DNA of 64,000 bases from Cyanophora paradoxa (taxonomy: Eukaryota > Glaucocystophyceae > Cyanophorales > Cyanophoraceae): the NCBI GenBank assembly GCA_004431415.1, contig QPMI01000517.1, positions 62,001-126,000 of the forward strand, written 5' to 3'. The translations under genes and the position numbers were made by a program. Within the stretch, counting starts at the first letter, position 1. The number at the start of each line of letters is the position of its first letter. The notes beneath the pieces were generated by a model. That model saw nothing but the letters and a program-made list of their open reading frames with translations. It ran no database searches and was not told the DNA's origin. Shown here piece after piece: positions 52,300 to 62,199 of this stretch.

Positions 52300-53571
52300 G
52301 CGAGCGTGGGCGAGGCGAGAGGGGGTAATGTGTGCGCGGACCGACTTGGGGTCCGCTGGGGGTGCGCTGGCGGTGGCGGCGGTGGCAGCGTCGGCGTCGC
52401 CGAGGCCGCGGCGCCGCGGCGTTTTCGCGCGGCCTCCGCCGCCTTCAAGATGTGGGGGAAGTACAGGCTGACGGCCTTGTGGGCCGGCTGGTCCCAGTCG
52501 CGCAGCACCGCGGAGGCGTCCCAGTGGGCCGGGTGGAAGCCGCAAGCGCGAGAGAAGTCGGCGAACGAGAACTGCGAAGCGGGCGACCGCTGAGTGCGCT
52601 GGCGTGCAGCGAGCGCGCGGCGGGCGGACTTTTCCGAAGGGGACGGTGCCGACTGTCAGGCCGCCCGGAAGAGATGCCGGCCACTCGCGTTTTGGAGAGA
52701 CGCGGGCCGGACCGGGGGCCAGGCCGAAGGCGGCGACGATGTCGTTGCGCAGGATCTTGCGGTGATCGCGGGAGAGCGCCTTGCTTTTCTCGATGAAGGT
52801 GACAAGCAAGGGCCGGAGCCAGCCGTGGGCGTCGGCTACCGCCGTCTTGGAGTACTTGGGGACTGACTCGGGGACCAGGCGTAGAGCTGAGTGAGCGCAC
52901 CGAGCGCCGTCACTTTTTCCCAGGGTTCGAGGGCCGCCCAGTCACTGTGGAGGGTGAGGGCGCGGCACGGTGAGCGAGGAGTGGCGTACCGGCACGGAAT
53001 GTCGTCGTAGTAAATCGGGAACCCTCGCGGGAGGCCGACAGGGATGGTGCCGTACTTGTAGCCGTAGAACTCCGTGACCTCGAGGCAGGTGGCGCCGAAG
53101 GTAGCCAGGAGTACGGCGGCCGACTCGCCGAAGCGGAGTACCGCCTCGTTGAACAGCTCCCGCGGAACCGAGTCGCGCACCTCCGAGTAGTCGCTGGCGA
53201 TCGCGGTTAACGCGTGACGTCGAGAGGCGGGGCATGCGGACATGTAGCCAGGGCTGGTGGGTCGGAAGAACACGGGGCGACGGCGTAGAAACTAGCCTCG
53301 TCGACCGCGAAAGCGATGATCGGGACGAGAGAAGTGACCAGCATGGTTGACGCGTCCGCCGGGCGAGACTGTCAGGCCGTCGGTTAATAAGCGAGCGGGG
53401 GTCATGCAGGCGTGACGGGGCGGCCCACCATGAGACCGCCGTCGAGCGTGCCGCTGGAGAGGAACGGGGGAAGATCCCCGCCGTCGTCGCGCAGTCGCCG
53501 CAGAAGAGGAGGCGATGCGGTTCGGGCGCGTGGCGCCAGTAGTCGATGATCATGGAGGCGGACACGCTCAT
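52300..53571 (-). CDS. ORF1 of the DIRS-type element, unknown function
   Basis: Starts at a Met giving MSVSASMIIDYWRHAPEPHR and FCGDCATTAGIFP. After a shift it continues with HALTAIASDYSEVRDSVPRE, FNEAVLRFGESAAVLLATFG and VTEFYGYKYGTIPVGLPRGF (53,230-53,020), then LLVTFIEKSKALSRDHRKIL and LRDWDQPAHKAVSLYFPHIL (52,810-52,440). It reads as a folded protein but I do not recognise the family. At least two frame changes. Confidence 0.5.
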
Positions 53572-53739
53572 CGCCTTGCTGCCGCTGCCGGCGTCCTTAT
53601 CTGCGCGGGGCCGTGTCAGCCGGTGTGTTGCGGCTGCGGCGTGGCGGGGAGGGCGGGGAGGCTAGATAGAGGAGCGCGGTGCGGCGCGCGTCGACTCTCG
53701 CGGGGTCTGCCGTCGGAGCCGACGGGGAACGCCGCTGCC

Positions 53740-54385
53740 TCGCCGGTGCGCGCGCCGGGCTCCGCCGGGGCACCGCGCGGGAGAGGACGGAGCACGTAAC
53801 TGTGACTCAACGTCCCGCGGGGCTCGCCGGCGTGCCGGGCGCGAGCTTCTCCGCCTTCTCGCCAGTGCGCGCGCCGGGCTCTGCCGGGGCACTGCGCGAG
53901 GTGGGACGGAGCACGCGGCCCGTGCATCTACGTCCCGCGGGCCCGCCGGCGCGCCGGTGGGTCGCGCCGCCTTCCTGTCGATGTACGCGCCGGGCTCCGC
54001 CGGGACATCACACAGGGAAAAAAGGAGGGGAGCGGAGCACGCGGGCGTGCCTGGACGCTCTGCGGGGTTCGCCGGCGCGCCGGCCGCGAGCCTCTCCGCC
54101 TTCTCGCCAGTGCACGCGCCGGTCTCCGCCGGGGCACTGCGCGAGGTGGGACGGAGCACGCGACCCGTGCCTCGACGTCCCGCGGGAGACCCCGGCGCGC
54201 CGGTGGGTCTCGCCGCCTTCCTGTCGATGTACGCGCCGGGCTCCGCCGGGACATCGCACAGGGGAAGAAAGCGGAGCACGCAGTCGTGCCTCGACGCTCT
54301 GCGGGGCTCGCCGGCGCGCCGGCCGCGAGCCGCTCCGCCTTCCTGCCGGTGTGCGCGCCGGGCTCTGCCGGGACACCGCGCAAGG
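53740..54385. repeat. Six ~120-bp GC-rich tandem repeats in the DIRS leader
   Basis: The word GCGCGCCGGGCTCYGCCGGG recurs near 53,751, 53,870, 53,988, 54,112, 54,231 and 54,351, each followed by a GGGACGGAGCACGCG-like word and GGCGCGCCGG. Read in either strand these make repetitive Arg/Ala/Pro frames. They sit in the 5' leader of the element, before ORF1. Confidence 0.8.
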
Positions 54386-55057
54386 TATGATGATGGCGGC
54401 CGCCGAGGTCCTGGAGCGCCACCGTTTTTGGCTCTCTCGCTCGGTGGCCGCCGTCATCTGCGCCGCGCCGCCGGCATGTCAGGCAGGGCATGGCGGCGCG
54501 GGTGTGGTCGGGGCGGCTTCGAGGCGGAGTTCGTCGCGCCCGTCATCGCCGCGTCGACCCAGCCGTCGCGAGGCCATGCGCGAGATGCGTAAGTGTGCGT
54601 CGCGACGGAATCGAGAAGGGAAAACAAAGAAAAGGAAGGGCTGTCGGGCTCAGACACTTAAACGAGCGAGACTCTTCTGAGATAGTGCTCGGGCTAGGGT
54701 TCTAAGTGCACGGCCGCGGTTGGCGGCACGGCCCCGAGATAGCCGGTCGAAGATCTTCTAACCGACGGGCGGCCGGGCCGAGAACGAGCGTACCGGGCTT
54801 TAGGAAGCCCCAGTTGTAAGAGTCCAAGAGCGACTGAGAGGATCCGTCGGACTGCCAGGGCATCATCCAGGAAGACTGAACGCCGTCAGGCCACGGATCG
54901 AGCAAGGTTCGCTGGATCGCGCCCGCCGCAGGGATTTGGAGAAGAAGCGCTGAGCTAGCTTGCTCCACTGCAGGCTGGCGTGGCCGGTCGGCGGAATCGC
55001 CGATTCGGGTGCGTTCGGCTGCGTCATGCTGAACGCAGGTGGTATGAACTGGCTGTG

Positions 55058-55369
55058 GCGATTTCGCTTCGCCGCTGGGTGCCTGGTCAAGCTGGCAACC
55101 AAGGACGAAGTTATGCCGAAGGGCAGCCGAAGGAATGGCCGTACCCCGGCCTTCGTTCGCCTCAGGGCGCGACCGAATCAAATTCTGAGTTCTCCCCGGA
55201 GTCGGTGCAGAACTCGAATTCTGCTATACCGTGCTCGAGGCCCGGACCCGTCGCTTAGGCCGGTCCGGTCGCTCGGTCCTTCTAGCTAAGGTAGGCAGTT
55301 GGCGCTCTGGCTTCTCTTCTATTCATTCCGTCGGCGCAAAACTCGGTTTACGCTTAATTGCGCAAACCC
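55058..55369 (-). repeat. Split direct repeat A1 (312 bp)
   Basis: Partner of 45,497-45,808; the 5' end of the element in its own sense. Confidence 0.92.
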
Positions 55370-56060
55370 CGAGCTGCGCGAGCAGCACTTCAGCCTGGCA
55401 GCAACAACCTACGTATGCGTGTATAAATATATATATATACCGTAGTACGTGTCACGATCATGTTATTCGAGCGGCTTCGATGACGATTTCGCGTTCGAGC
55501 ACTACCAGTTCGAATTCCAGTGCAGCAATTGGAACAGGGCGTCGAATTCGTCGTTTCAAGTTTTCTCTTTCGAGATCTTGTCTGCTTGCTCTAGATGTGT
55601 ATATATATCATATGCATTTGCTTTACGGTTCGGATCCATGCGGATCGAATACTTCTGAACACGGGTTTCGATCGAGAGCATATGCATGTGGCCCATGTCC
55701 ACTGTAGTCGATCGATATCGTTGGCCGTGGGTCGAGCCTATAGCCGGCGCACCTGCATGCGCAGCCCGCGGCCGTGCACCCCCAACTGCAGGTCGATCTG
55801 CACTGCCCGGGCGGGCACGAGATCCAGAGCGGCGGTAGAGGGGGCCAGGGCGCGCGGTCGGGACCCGACTCCAAATCGAGTGAGGGGTCGCAGAGCCTGA
55901 GAGGGGAGTACTAGTTGGAGAGGGGACAATGTAGCGCGGGACAATGAATTGTCAATGAGTCTGTCATTCGTCTATTAGATTAGATTCTATTGTTCTTCAA
56001 TGGTGCAATCCAAATTACAGAGCGCGGAAAGTCCCCTAGGCCTGTGGCTGGCCGCGGCCA
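55370..56060. other. Spacer right of the DIRS-type element
   Basis: An (AT)n stretch near 55,427-55,440, several TTCGAATTC/CATATGCAT words and GC-rich patches. No gene seen. Confidence 0.4.
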
Positions 56061-56067
56061 AGGCCTC

Positions 56068-57107
56068 CTCAGAAGATCGAGGCCTAGGCCTCCTCGAGAG
56101 GCTTGGACGGCGCCGCCTGCACCCCCGCCTCGCCCTTGGCCTTGGGCTTCTTTGGCTGATCATGATTCTATTATCAATATTCTTCTATCAGAACATATTG
56201 TTTTAATAGATCGAGGCCTCCTCAAGGGGCTTGGGGGGCGCCGCCGGCGCCCCCGCCTCGCCCTTGGGCTTCTTTGGCTGATCATGATTCTATTATCAAT
56301 ATTCTTCTAATAGAACACATTGTTCTTCCAGAGTCTACGTTCGGGGTGGCCCTATAGATCTAAAAGATCGAGGCCTCCTCGAGGGGCTTGGGGGGCGCCG
56401 CCGGCGCGGGCGCCCCCGCCTCGCCCTTGGGCTTCTTCGCGGCGGGGGCCGCCTCCCCCGCCCCGGGACCCGCCCCGGCGGCCTTGCCCTTGCCCTTGCC
56501 TGCGCACCGCGCGCGCCCCGTCAGAGGAGGCGGGGCCGATCAGAGAAGGCGAGGTCGACAGATAGCCGCTGCCCCCGAATTAACAGGGTAAATTAAAGCA
56601 CCGGGGCGAACGTTTAAAGTAACAAAGCGAATGAAAGCAACAAATTATAAAAGGACGAGGCCGACAGCCGCGGACCGCTGCCCGCGGGAGCTAGACCCGT
56701 CCCGCATCCGACTTATTACATTAGAGCAACGGAATGTAAAAGACGGCCCCGAAGCCGTCTGAAACTATGACCTTAAAGACGGCCCGGGGGCCGCCTCCGC
56801 GACGATGCAGCAAACGGGCGGGAGTCTTTCGGACCTTTGCCCTTGCCCTTGGCCGAGGAGGAGGAGGAGGAGACCATGGAGGCGAGGGTGGCCTGCGGGG
56901 CGGACGGGGGGGATACGGGACTCAAATTCGAGGGCGCGGGCTGGGGCGCGGGGCGCGGGGCGCGGGCACCTGGACGGCGACGGGCCCGCCGGCCGCCCGC
57001 TGTTCCAGCGTCCGCACCTTCGCCACGTACGCCTGTGCCCCGGCGAGCTCGATTGAGAGGGAGAGGAGGACCTCAGAAGGGAGGGGTGGTGGTGGTGGGG
57101 GTCGCAT
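56068..57107 (-). CDS. 3' exons of an unrecognised Lys/Ala/Pro-rich protein, terminal exon in three copies
   Basis: On the minus strand: an exon with GAQAYVAKVRTLEQRAAGGP (57,050-56,990), an exon TLASMVSSSSSSAKGKGK (56,905-56,855) with a GGTCCG donor, then after TGCGCAG an exon GKAAGAGPGAG, KKPKGEAGAPAPAAPPKPLE and EASIF-stop (56,500-56,368). The last exon's end, KKPKGEAG...PPKPLEEAS, is repeated at about 56,209-56,285 (ends IY-stop) and 56,076-56,155 (stop after EEA), with shared 3' flank TGATCATGATTCTATTATC. The tail is a likely flexible basic region. Function unknown. Confidence 0.5.
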
Positions 57108-57367
57108 ATTGGGTGGGTGGGGGGAGGGAGGGGGGGGGGGGGGTGGTGGCGGCTCAGCGCGGCTGAAGATGCGCTCGAAGCTGCCGGAGCGAATTGGAAG
57201 CGAGGGGGCGGGCGGCTCGAGCTGAGCTTGGCGTCTGAAAGACCCTACGACTCAAGAAGAAGCTTTTCTAAAGCTTGAGGTAAAAATCCCAGAGCCCATA
57301 TTAAAGCTAAAAGTAAAGGTTATAAAGCTTGGAGCTCAAAGCTTCCAGGACACAAAATCCCTATTAA

Positions 57368-58108
57368 AACTCGCGCGCCTTGATGTCGAGCTTGCGCTCG
57401 AGGCCGCCGGCGTTCATGTAGCGGATGAGGCCGAAGACGGGGCGCTCGGGGCCCCACGGCCGGTCGTGCTTCCCTGCGGCGGCGGCCGGGCCCGGTCCGT
57501 CAGCCAAGCAAGCCTCATAAAGCCTCAGGGAGAAGAAGGGAGCCTCTACCTCCCCCTCCCCCCCTCCCCCCCCTCGCCCCCCGCCCCTCGCACCGAAGAC
57601 CCAGGCGACGCCGGTGAAGGAGTTGGGGCCCCGCCCGTCCAGCTCGTACCTGCCGCCCAGCTGTGAGCAGGAGCGGAGGGGGAATGAAGGGGTGGGGGGG
57701 AGGCGGGGGGGGGGAGTGGGAGGGGGCGACGGGGAGGGAAGGGGGGTGGGGTGGAGGGATGAGGGGGGTGGGGAGGGGGCGACGGGTAGGGGAGGGGTGG
57801 GGGGTGTAGGGGTGTAGGGTGGGGAGGGGGCGACGGGGAGGGGAGGGGTGGGGGGTGTAGGGGTGTAGGGGTGTGGGTGTGTGTGTGTGTTGGGGGGGGG
57901 GGGGGGGGGGGGAGGGAGGGGGGGGGGAGGGGTGCAGAAGTAGAGGGGGCGAGTGGCGTCCCAGATCCTAGGGACTAGGACGCGGTATCCAATGATTCTA
58001 CTCGATTCTATTATATCCTGTTAGCTCCTTCTGTTAGACTCTATCATTCTCCTCCTATCGCCCGCACTTGTTGTTGAGGTAGAGGGCGGTCTCGAAGGCC
58101 TCCTGAGA
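57368..58108 (-). CDS. Class II CPD photolyase, last three exons
   Basis: Minus-strand exons join in frame at GT-AG introns: EAFETALYLNN (58,108-58,071), KYELDGRGPNSFTGVAWVFG (57,650-57,588) and KHDRPWGPERPVFG, LIRYMNAGGLERKLDIKARE, F-stop (57,475-57,368). These correspond to the C-terminal YLND-KYELDGRDPNGY...W...ERPVFGKIRYMN block of class II photolyases, which bind FAD and repair cyclobutane dimers with light. The first intron is C-rich on the coding strand (G-rich here) and holds GT and G runs. No earlier photolyase exon was found upstream, so the gene is either truncated near 58,110 or has distant 5' exons. Confidence 0.82.
57660..57960. repeat. G-rich minisatellite in photolyase intron
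   Basis: Repeats of GGGGAGGGGTGGGGGGTGTA and GGGGGCGACGGGGAGG, a (GT)n run and about 20 G in a row (57,889-57,912). Could form G-quadruplexes; assembled length doubtful. Confidence 0.8.
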
Positions 58109-58275
58109 CCAGCGAGGCCAGGGATTCTTCGTGTACCCCGAAAAAAGGGGCTTCCTTAGAACTTCTTTCCTGCTCGTGCAAAAGCGCGGGAGGACCAGCG
58201 GACAGCACAGAAGCACTCGGTAGCCTCTGGCGAGCCTGGTGATACCGAAATCAACGGAATTCCGGAGATGGAGGT

Positions 58276-59690
58276 ATGCCGGCCGTCCTCTCACGTTTCG
58301 CTTTAAATCCGGACCATTCGCCACCAAATCTTTGGAATAGAAGCTGTCTGCGCCCAGGGGAAGCCCTCTGGCGCGTGCCTTGCGCCCAGATAAAAAGTTT
58401 CAAATTTTCCCTCGCCCTCGCCACCGAATCCCTTGCACTGGCGGCGCCGGGACCACACCTGCCTTCTAGCGCTAGCTATAGCTCTAACTCTCAAAAACAC
58501 CCCTCCGTCGCCGCGTTTCGTCGTTCGGCCCGCCGGGAATTTGGATTTTGCTCGGAGGCCCGCCGGGCGCCCACGGAATTTGATCTCCGACTTTCGAGTC
58601 GTGATTCGGAATGTCCCTTCGCCGATCGAGCTTTTCCCGGACCCGGGTCAAGCTCAGGCGATTCAGTCGTGCCTACTCTGCGAACGGTGCCGATCCATTC
58701 CAGTCCGAACAGTCCCTGCCGGCGCCCTGGCCGTGCCCCTGCAAGAAGCTCTAGTGACGCTAGCGAATCTCTGTCTCTGATTCTGCACGATGACGCTCGC
58801 GTCTTCGTTGCGCAGCAGCAGAATCCATTCACCGCCGCGGGAGCTGGCCCAGCGCCGCCGATCCCTGTCCACAACGCGTATGACGGCCTGGATCTCGATG
58901 AACTCGGTACAACGGACATCGCAGCTGCGAACGCAGCGGCTATCGCTGCAATCGGCAGCACCGATGACAGTCAGAGCGCGCCCAGCCCGACTCTCGGCCT
59001 GTCGCGTGTGCGCATCTCGGACCGCGAGTCGAGCGAGGAGCCGCCGGCAAAGACGCCGCGCACAGCGTTCATCGAAACAGGAGCGTCCTCAGCGGCAGCC
59101 GAAGTCATTGCCAAGGTCGTTGGCGAGTACGCCGGCAGTAATCCAACAGCACCAGTAGGCACGATCGTTACGCACGTAGCGGCAACGTCGCCTCTCTGGC
59201 GCCACCTAGCAGCGGAAGACTACAGCAACTCCTATGCGCAGTACCTTCGGAATGGCTCCAACACGCTGGGCATCTCGCTCAGCGAGTCGCTGGACACGAT
59301 CGCCCGCGAGTTCAACATCAACCGCGACATCGTGGGCGAGATCAGCGGCAAGATAGAGAATGAGATCCGAGCCAAGCACCCGAAAGCGGTGGAGGCTGCC
59401 GGTGCGCTGAACACTCATGATCATGCGTATCTGATGGACGCTGAGATGCCTTGCGCGTCTGCAGACAAGGAACTCGCCGACATCGCCAGCGAGCTGGAAC
59501 AGGACCCGCTCAACCTGAACGTACCACTGGTTCCACCGTGCGCATCTCATACATGTAGATGCTGTACAGAAGGCGGCCCTGAACCGGAACGCAGCGGCGG
59601 CGCTCGGGCTCGGCGGCGGCGGCGGCGGCGGACGGCCAGCGTGGCCCGACACCCGGCAGCAGGTGCGCGAACGTGCGATTAGATCTACAA
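58276..59690 (+). CDS. Gene D 5' part, unrecognised protein
   Basis: Open frame of 468 codons. The first ~170 residues look compositional (Ser/Arg/Pro). From about 58,850 it reads as protein: AYDGLDLDELGTTDIAAANA, ASSAAAEVIAKVVGEYAGSN, TSPLWRHLAAEDYSNSYAQY, SESLDTIAREFNINRDIVGE and DKELADIASELEQDPLNLNV. After about 59,540 the better frame is DAVQKAALNRNAAAALGLGG, so a one-base shift or short intron is likely. The true start may be inside. I know no family; a gag-like or host structural protein are both possible. Confidence 0.5.
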
Positions 59691-59799
59691 CAGCACGCAG
59701 TTGCTTACCGGGTTTTTGCGGGTAGCGAGCGCCCCCAACTCGAGAAAGCGCGACAGCGAACCGTGGAGCATCGCCCGCCGCGCCCGCCGCTGGCCCGTC

Positions 59800-61760
59800 A
59801 AGCCTGTGGGTCCAGAAAGACTGCCCTGACATCATCGAGGATCCTCTTACCTTCCGATTGGAGATCAAGTATGAGGACGTGGCTGCTGCAGCGGGCGTCA
59901 CTGCTGCCGGGGACGTCTACGCCCCGGAAGCGGTAACCAAGGCGAAGGAGCACTTGAAGGGCGTGCTCCAGAAGCACAAGGGTCGGCTCAATCATGATCC
60001 GAACAGCCGCAAGCTCACGGTGACCGGCGACCACTCAGTCTTCGAGTTGAACGCGTCGGACCAGCGCTCCTACCAGGCGTTCCTCGCCCTGCACCGCACG
60101 GACCCCGACTCGCTCCGTTTGCCGGCTGTCAAGGGCGGCCGGCCCGAATCCTTCGCGCACTTCCTCCCCCGATACGACAAGAAGCGCACGGGGCTCAACA
60201 AGTTCGTGATGCAGGTAAGCTCGCCACCGCCCCTAAAAGAAGGAACAACCAAGCATAAACGAAGGCCGCGGTGTGCTTGCGCTGAAACCTTGGTCACGGT
60301 GCAGGCTATCGACCTGCCGCCTGACATCCCCGAAGGCGAAGTGGTCCGCAAGGTCGAGAGCATCATCAAAGCGGAGATGCGGCAAACCGCTGCAACGTTC
60401 AAGAAGGAGCGCGGCTACCTGATATCCGAGATCGCCGTATTCGCGGAGCGCGGCCCCGAGCGGGACAAGAAACCGAACAGCATCCAAGCACTGCATACCA
60501 CAAACAGAGTGCGCCGCCCTCAGCTAGCCAGGGCGATGCCGGACGCGCGGCCCGCTGCGAACGCCGGGGCGCAGGTTGTGTTCGCGGTGCCCCCATCCCA
60601 GGACCTGGTCGACAAGCTCACTGGCATGCACCCGTGGCCGGAGCAGCGCATCATGCTGAATCTGATCCGAGGCACTGCTCCGCCGGCACGGATGGAGCGC
60701 GCACAGCACTTCACGATGCTGCACGTCCCCTCGACGATGAACCTGGCCGACGAGAACTTTGCCGCGATCCTCAAAGGCCTCGGGACGGTGCACGAGCCCT
60801 CCTCCTTCACAGCATTTCGGCGAAGGCAGGCGCTCACAGCGAACGCGCAGACTCGAGTCGTCTGGCCCGGCCATTGCAAGGCCGAGAACGCGCTGGTCAC
60901 CTCCACCCCCCAGCCAACGGGCCAGTCGTACGGCAAGCCGAGCCTGTACTTCACGACGACGAACTGGGCGCGCTCCCCGTTCGTCCACCTTGAAGTAAGC
61001 CCCGCGAAGCAGCCGCAAGTTGCAGCCCGCTTCTTCGGCCCGGGATCGGCGAACATGGTGGCGGCGCCAATCGACCTGGTGAAGAAGGCCTACGAGCTCT
61101 GTGGCGAGGGCCGGCCGGGGAGCTCGCCGGCACAGGTAGCGGAGAAGCTGGTGGCCCCGGCGACCCCCGTGCCCCTCCCAGGGATCGGCGGCGTCCTCCT
61201 GGCGAACCGATTCGTCGTCATCCCGTACGAGGTCAGTGGGGCACTTTGCATGCATGATCGATCGCAAGAGCTGACCAGACCTGCGCGCAGCCATTCCCGT
61301 GCGAGCGCTGCAGCTCGCCAACGGACGGCCTGGCGCAGGCGGTGGCGGTGCGAGTGGCGCAGCGGGGCTTCACGTTCCACCACGACTTCAAGGGCTACCC
61401 CCTCTGCGGCCGCGCCTTCGAGAACATCATGATACGGAAAACGATGTACCCAGGCCATCGCGAAGGCCTGCGCGTACGGGACACTGGCGATGCTAGCGCA
61501 TCGTCCAGCAGCATAAACAGCCTTCCGGCACCAAACGGAGCTGGAGGACACCGCCCGAGCACACCGGAGCCGAAAACAAGGCTCGCGACGCAACGCCAAC
61601 AACAAGATGCAATCCAAGCGGCGTCGCAGCTCAGCGGTGCAGAGGGAGTCGAACGATGTGGCGCCGCGCTCACTCTCGAGCCGAGCGACCACCAAGAAGT
61701 CAACGCCGCCCGCGACGGAATTCGAGCCGGGCGGCGACCGACCGAACAAGCTCCTTCTGC
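59800..61760 (+). CDS. Gene D 3' part, unrecognised protein with Cys-x2-Cys pairs
   Basis: Exons 59,800-60,213 (LTFRLEIKYEDVAAAAGVTA, KAKEHLKGVLQKHKGRLNHD), 60,303-61,229 (EVVRKVESIIKAEMRQTAAT, STMNLADENFAAILKGLGTV, SLYFTTTNWARSPFVHLEVS) and about 61,291-61,760 are separated by introns with GTAAGC and GTCAGT donors. The last holds FPCERCSSP...GYPLCGRAF, a possible zinc site, then a Gln/Arg/Pro-rich tail. The middle frame is about 310 codons long and clearly coding. No function assigned. Linked to the preceding frame by position and style; that they are one gene is inferred. Confidence 0.55.
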
Positions 61761-61964
61761 TTGCAGAAGCCCCCGTGCGATGCGCCCTTGCGAAGGGACA
61801 TCACCCCGCCTCGCGCGTCGTTCGCGCCACCCGCCCGGGCCTCACGCCCGCCCCGCAGTTCTCAAATCACCCTTCTTTCACTGCGTGGCGGGCGCGGGCG
61901 GCCGACGTTCGAACGACGTGCCCCCCGCATTCGCTGCCGACGCTAAAGGCATGCCTCGCTTTGG

Positions 61965-62160
61965 CCGATGTCATGGGGCCTTACACCGTCGTCGTGCGGT
62001 TTGGCTATCCATGAATAAGCCCCCCCTCAATCCACACAGGAGCCGATGTAACGGGGCCTTACACCGTCGTCGTACGGTTTGGCTATCCGTCCGGTCTCCC
62101 CCGCTGCGCCGATGCCACGGGGCCACACGCCGTCGTCGAGCGGCCCGGCTCTCCGAGGAT
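61965..62160. repeat. Three-copy 65-75 bp tandem repeat
   Basis: GGGGCCTTACACCGTCGTCG, then a GTTTGGCTATCC word, occur near 61,976 and 62,056, with a diverged copy near 62,121 (GGGGCCACACGCCGTCGTCG). In one frame they read GPYTVVVRFGYP, but the surrounding frame is not clearly coding. Confidence 0.7.
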
Positions 62161-62199
62161 AGGCAACCCGCGCGTCGATCCCCCGGGGCCGCAAGGCTC

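Larger units (their letters stand above)
44889..55369 (-). mobile_element. DIRS-superfamily (PAT/Ngaro/kangaroo-like) retrotransposon with split direct repeats
   Basis: A 10.5-kb element read on the minus strand. Repeat order in that sense is A1 (55,369-55,058), ORFs, B1 (46,314-45,811), A2 (45,808-45,497), B2 (45,394-44,889), the arrangement of PAT/Ngaro-type tyrosine-recombinase elements. It encodes ORF1, a gag-like protein, RT-RNase H and a tyrosine recombinase with its catalytic motifs. Such elements integrate a circular DNA copy by recombination, so no target duplication is expected and none is seen. Several frames are shifted, so it may be inactive or the sequence may carry indels. A 102-bp segment between A2 and B2 is unexplained. 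Confidence 0.88.

Noticed and set aside
46532-52471. Many + strand ORFs of 100-320 codons across the DIRS-type element
   Set aside because: They are antisense to the RT, recombinase and gag-like motifs and arise from GC-rich codon shadows.
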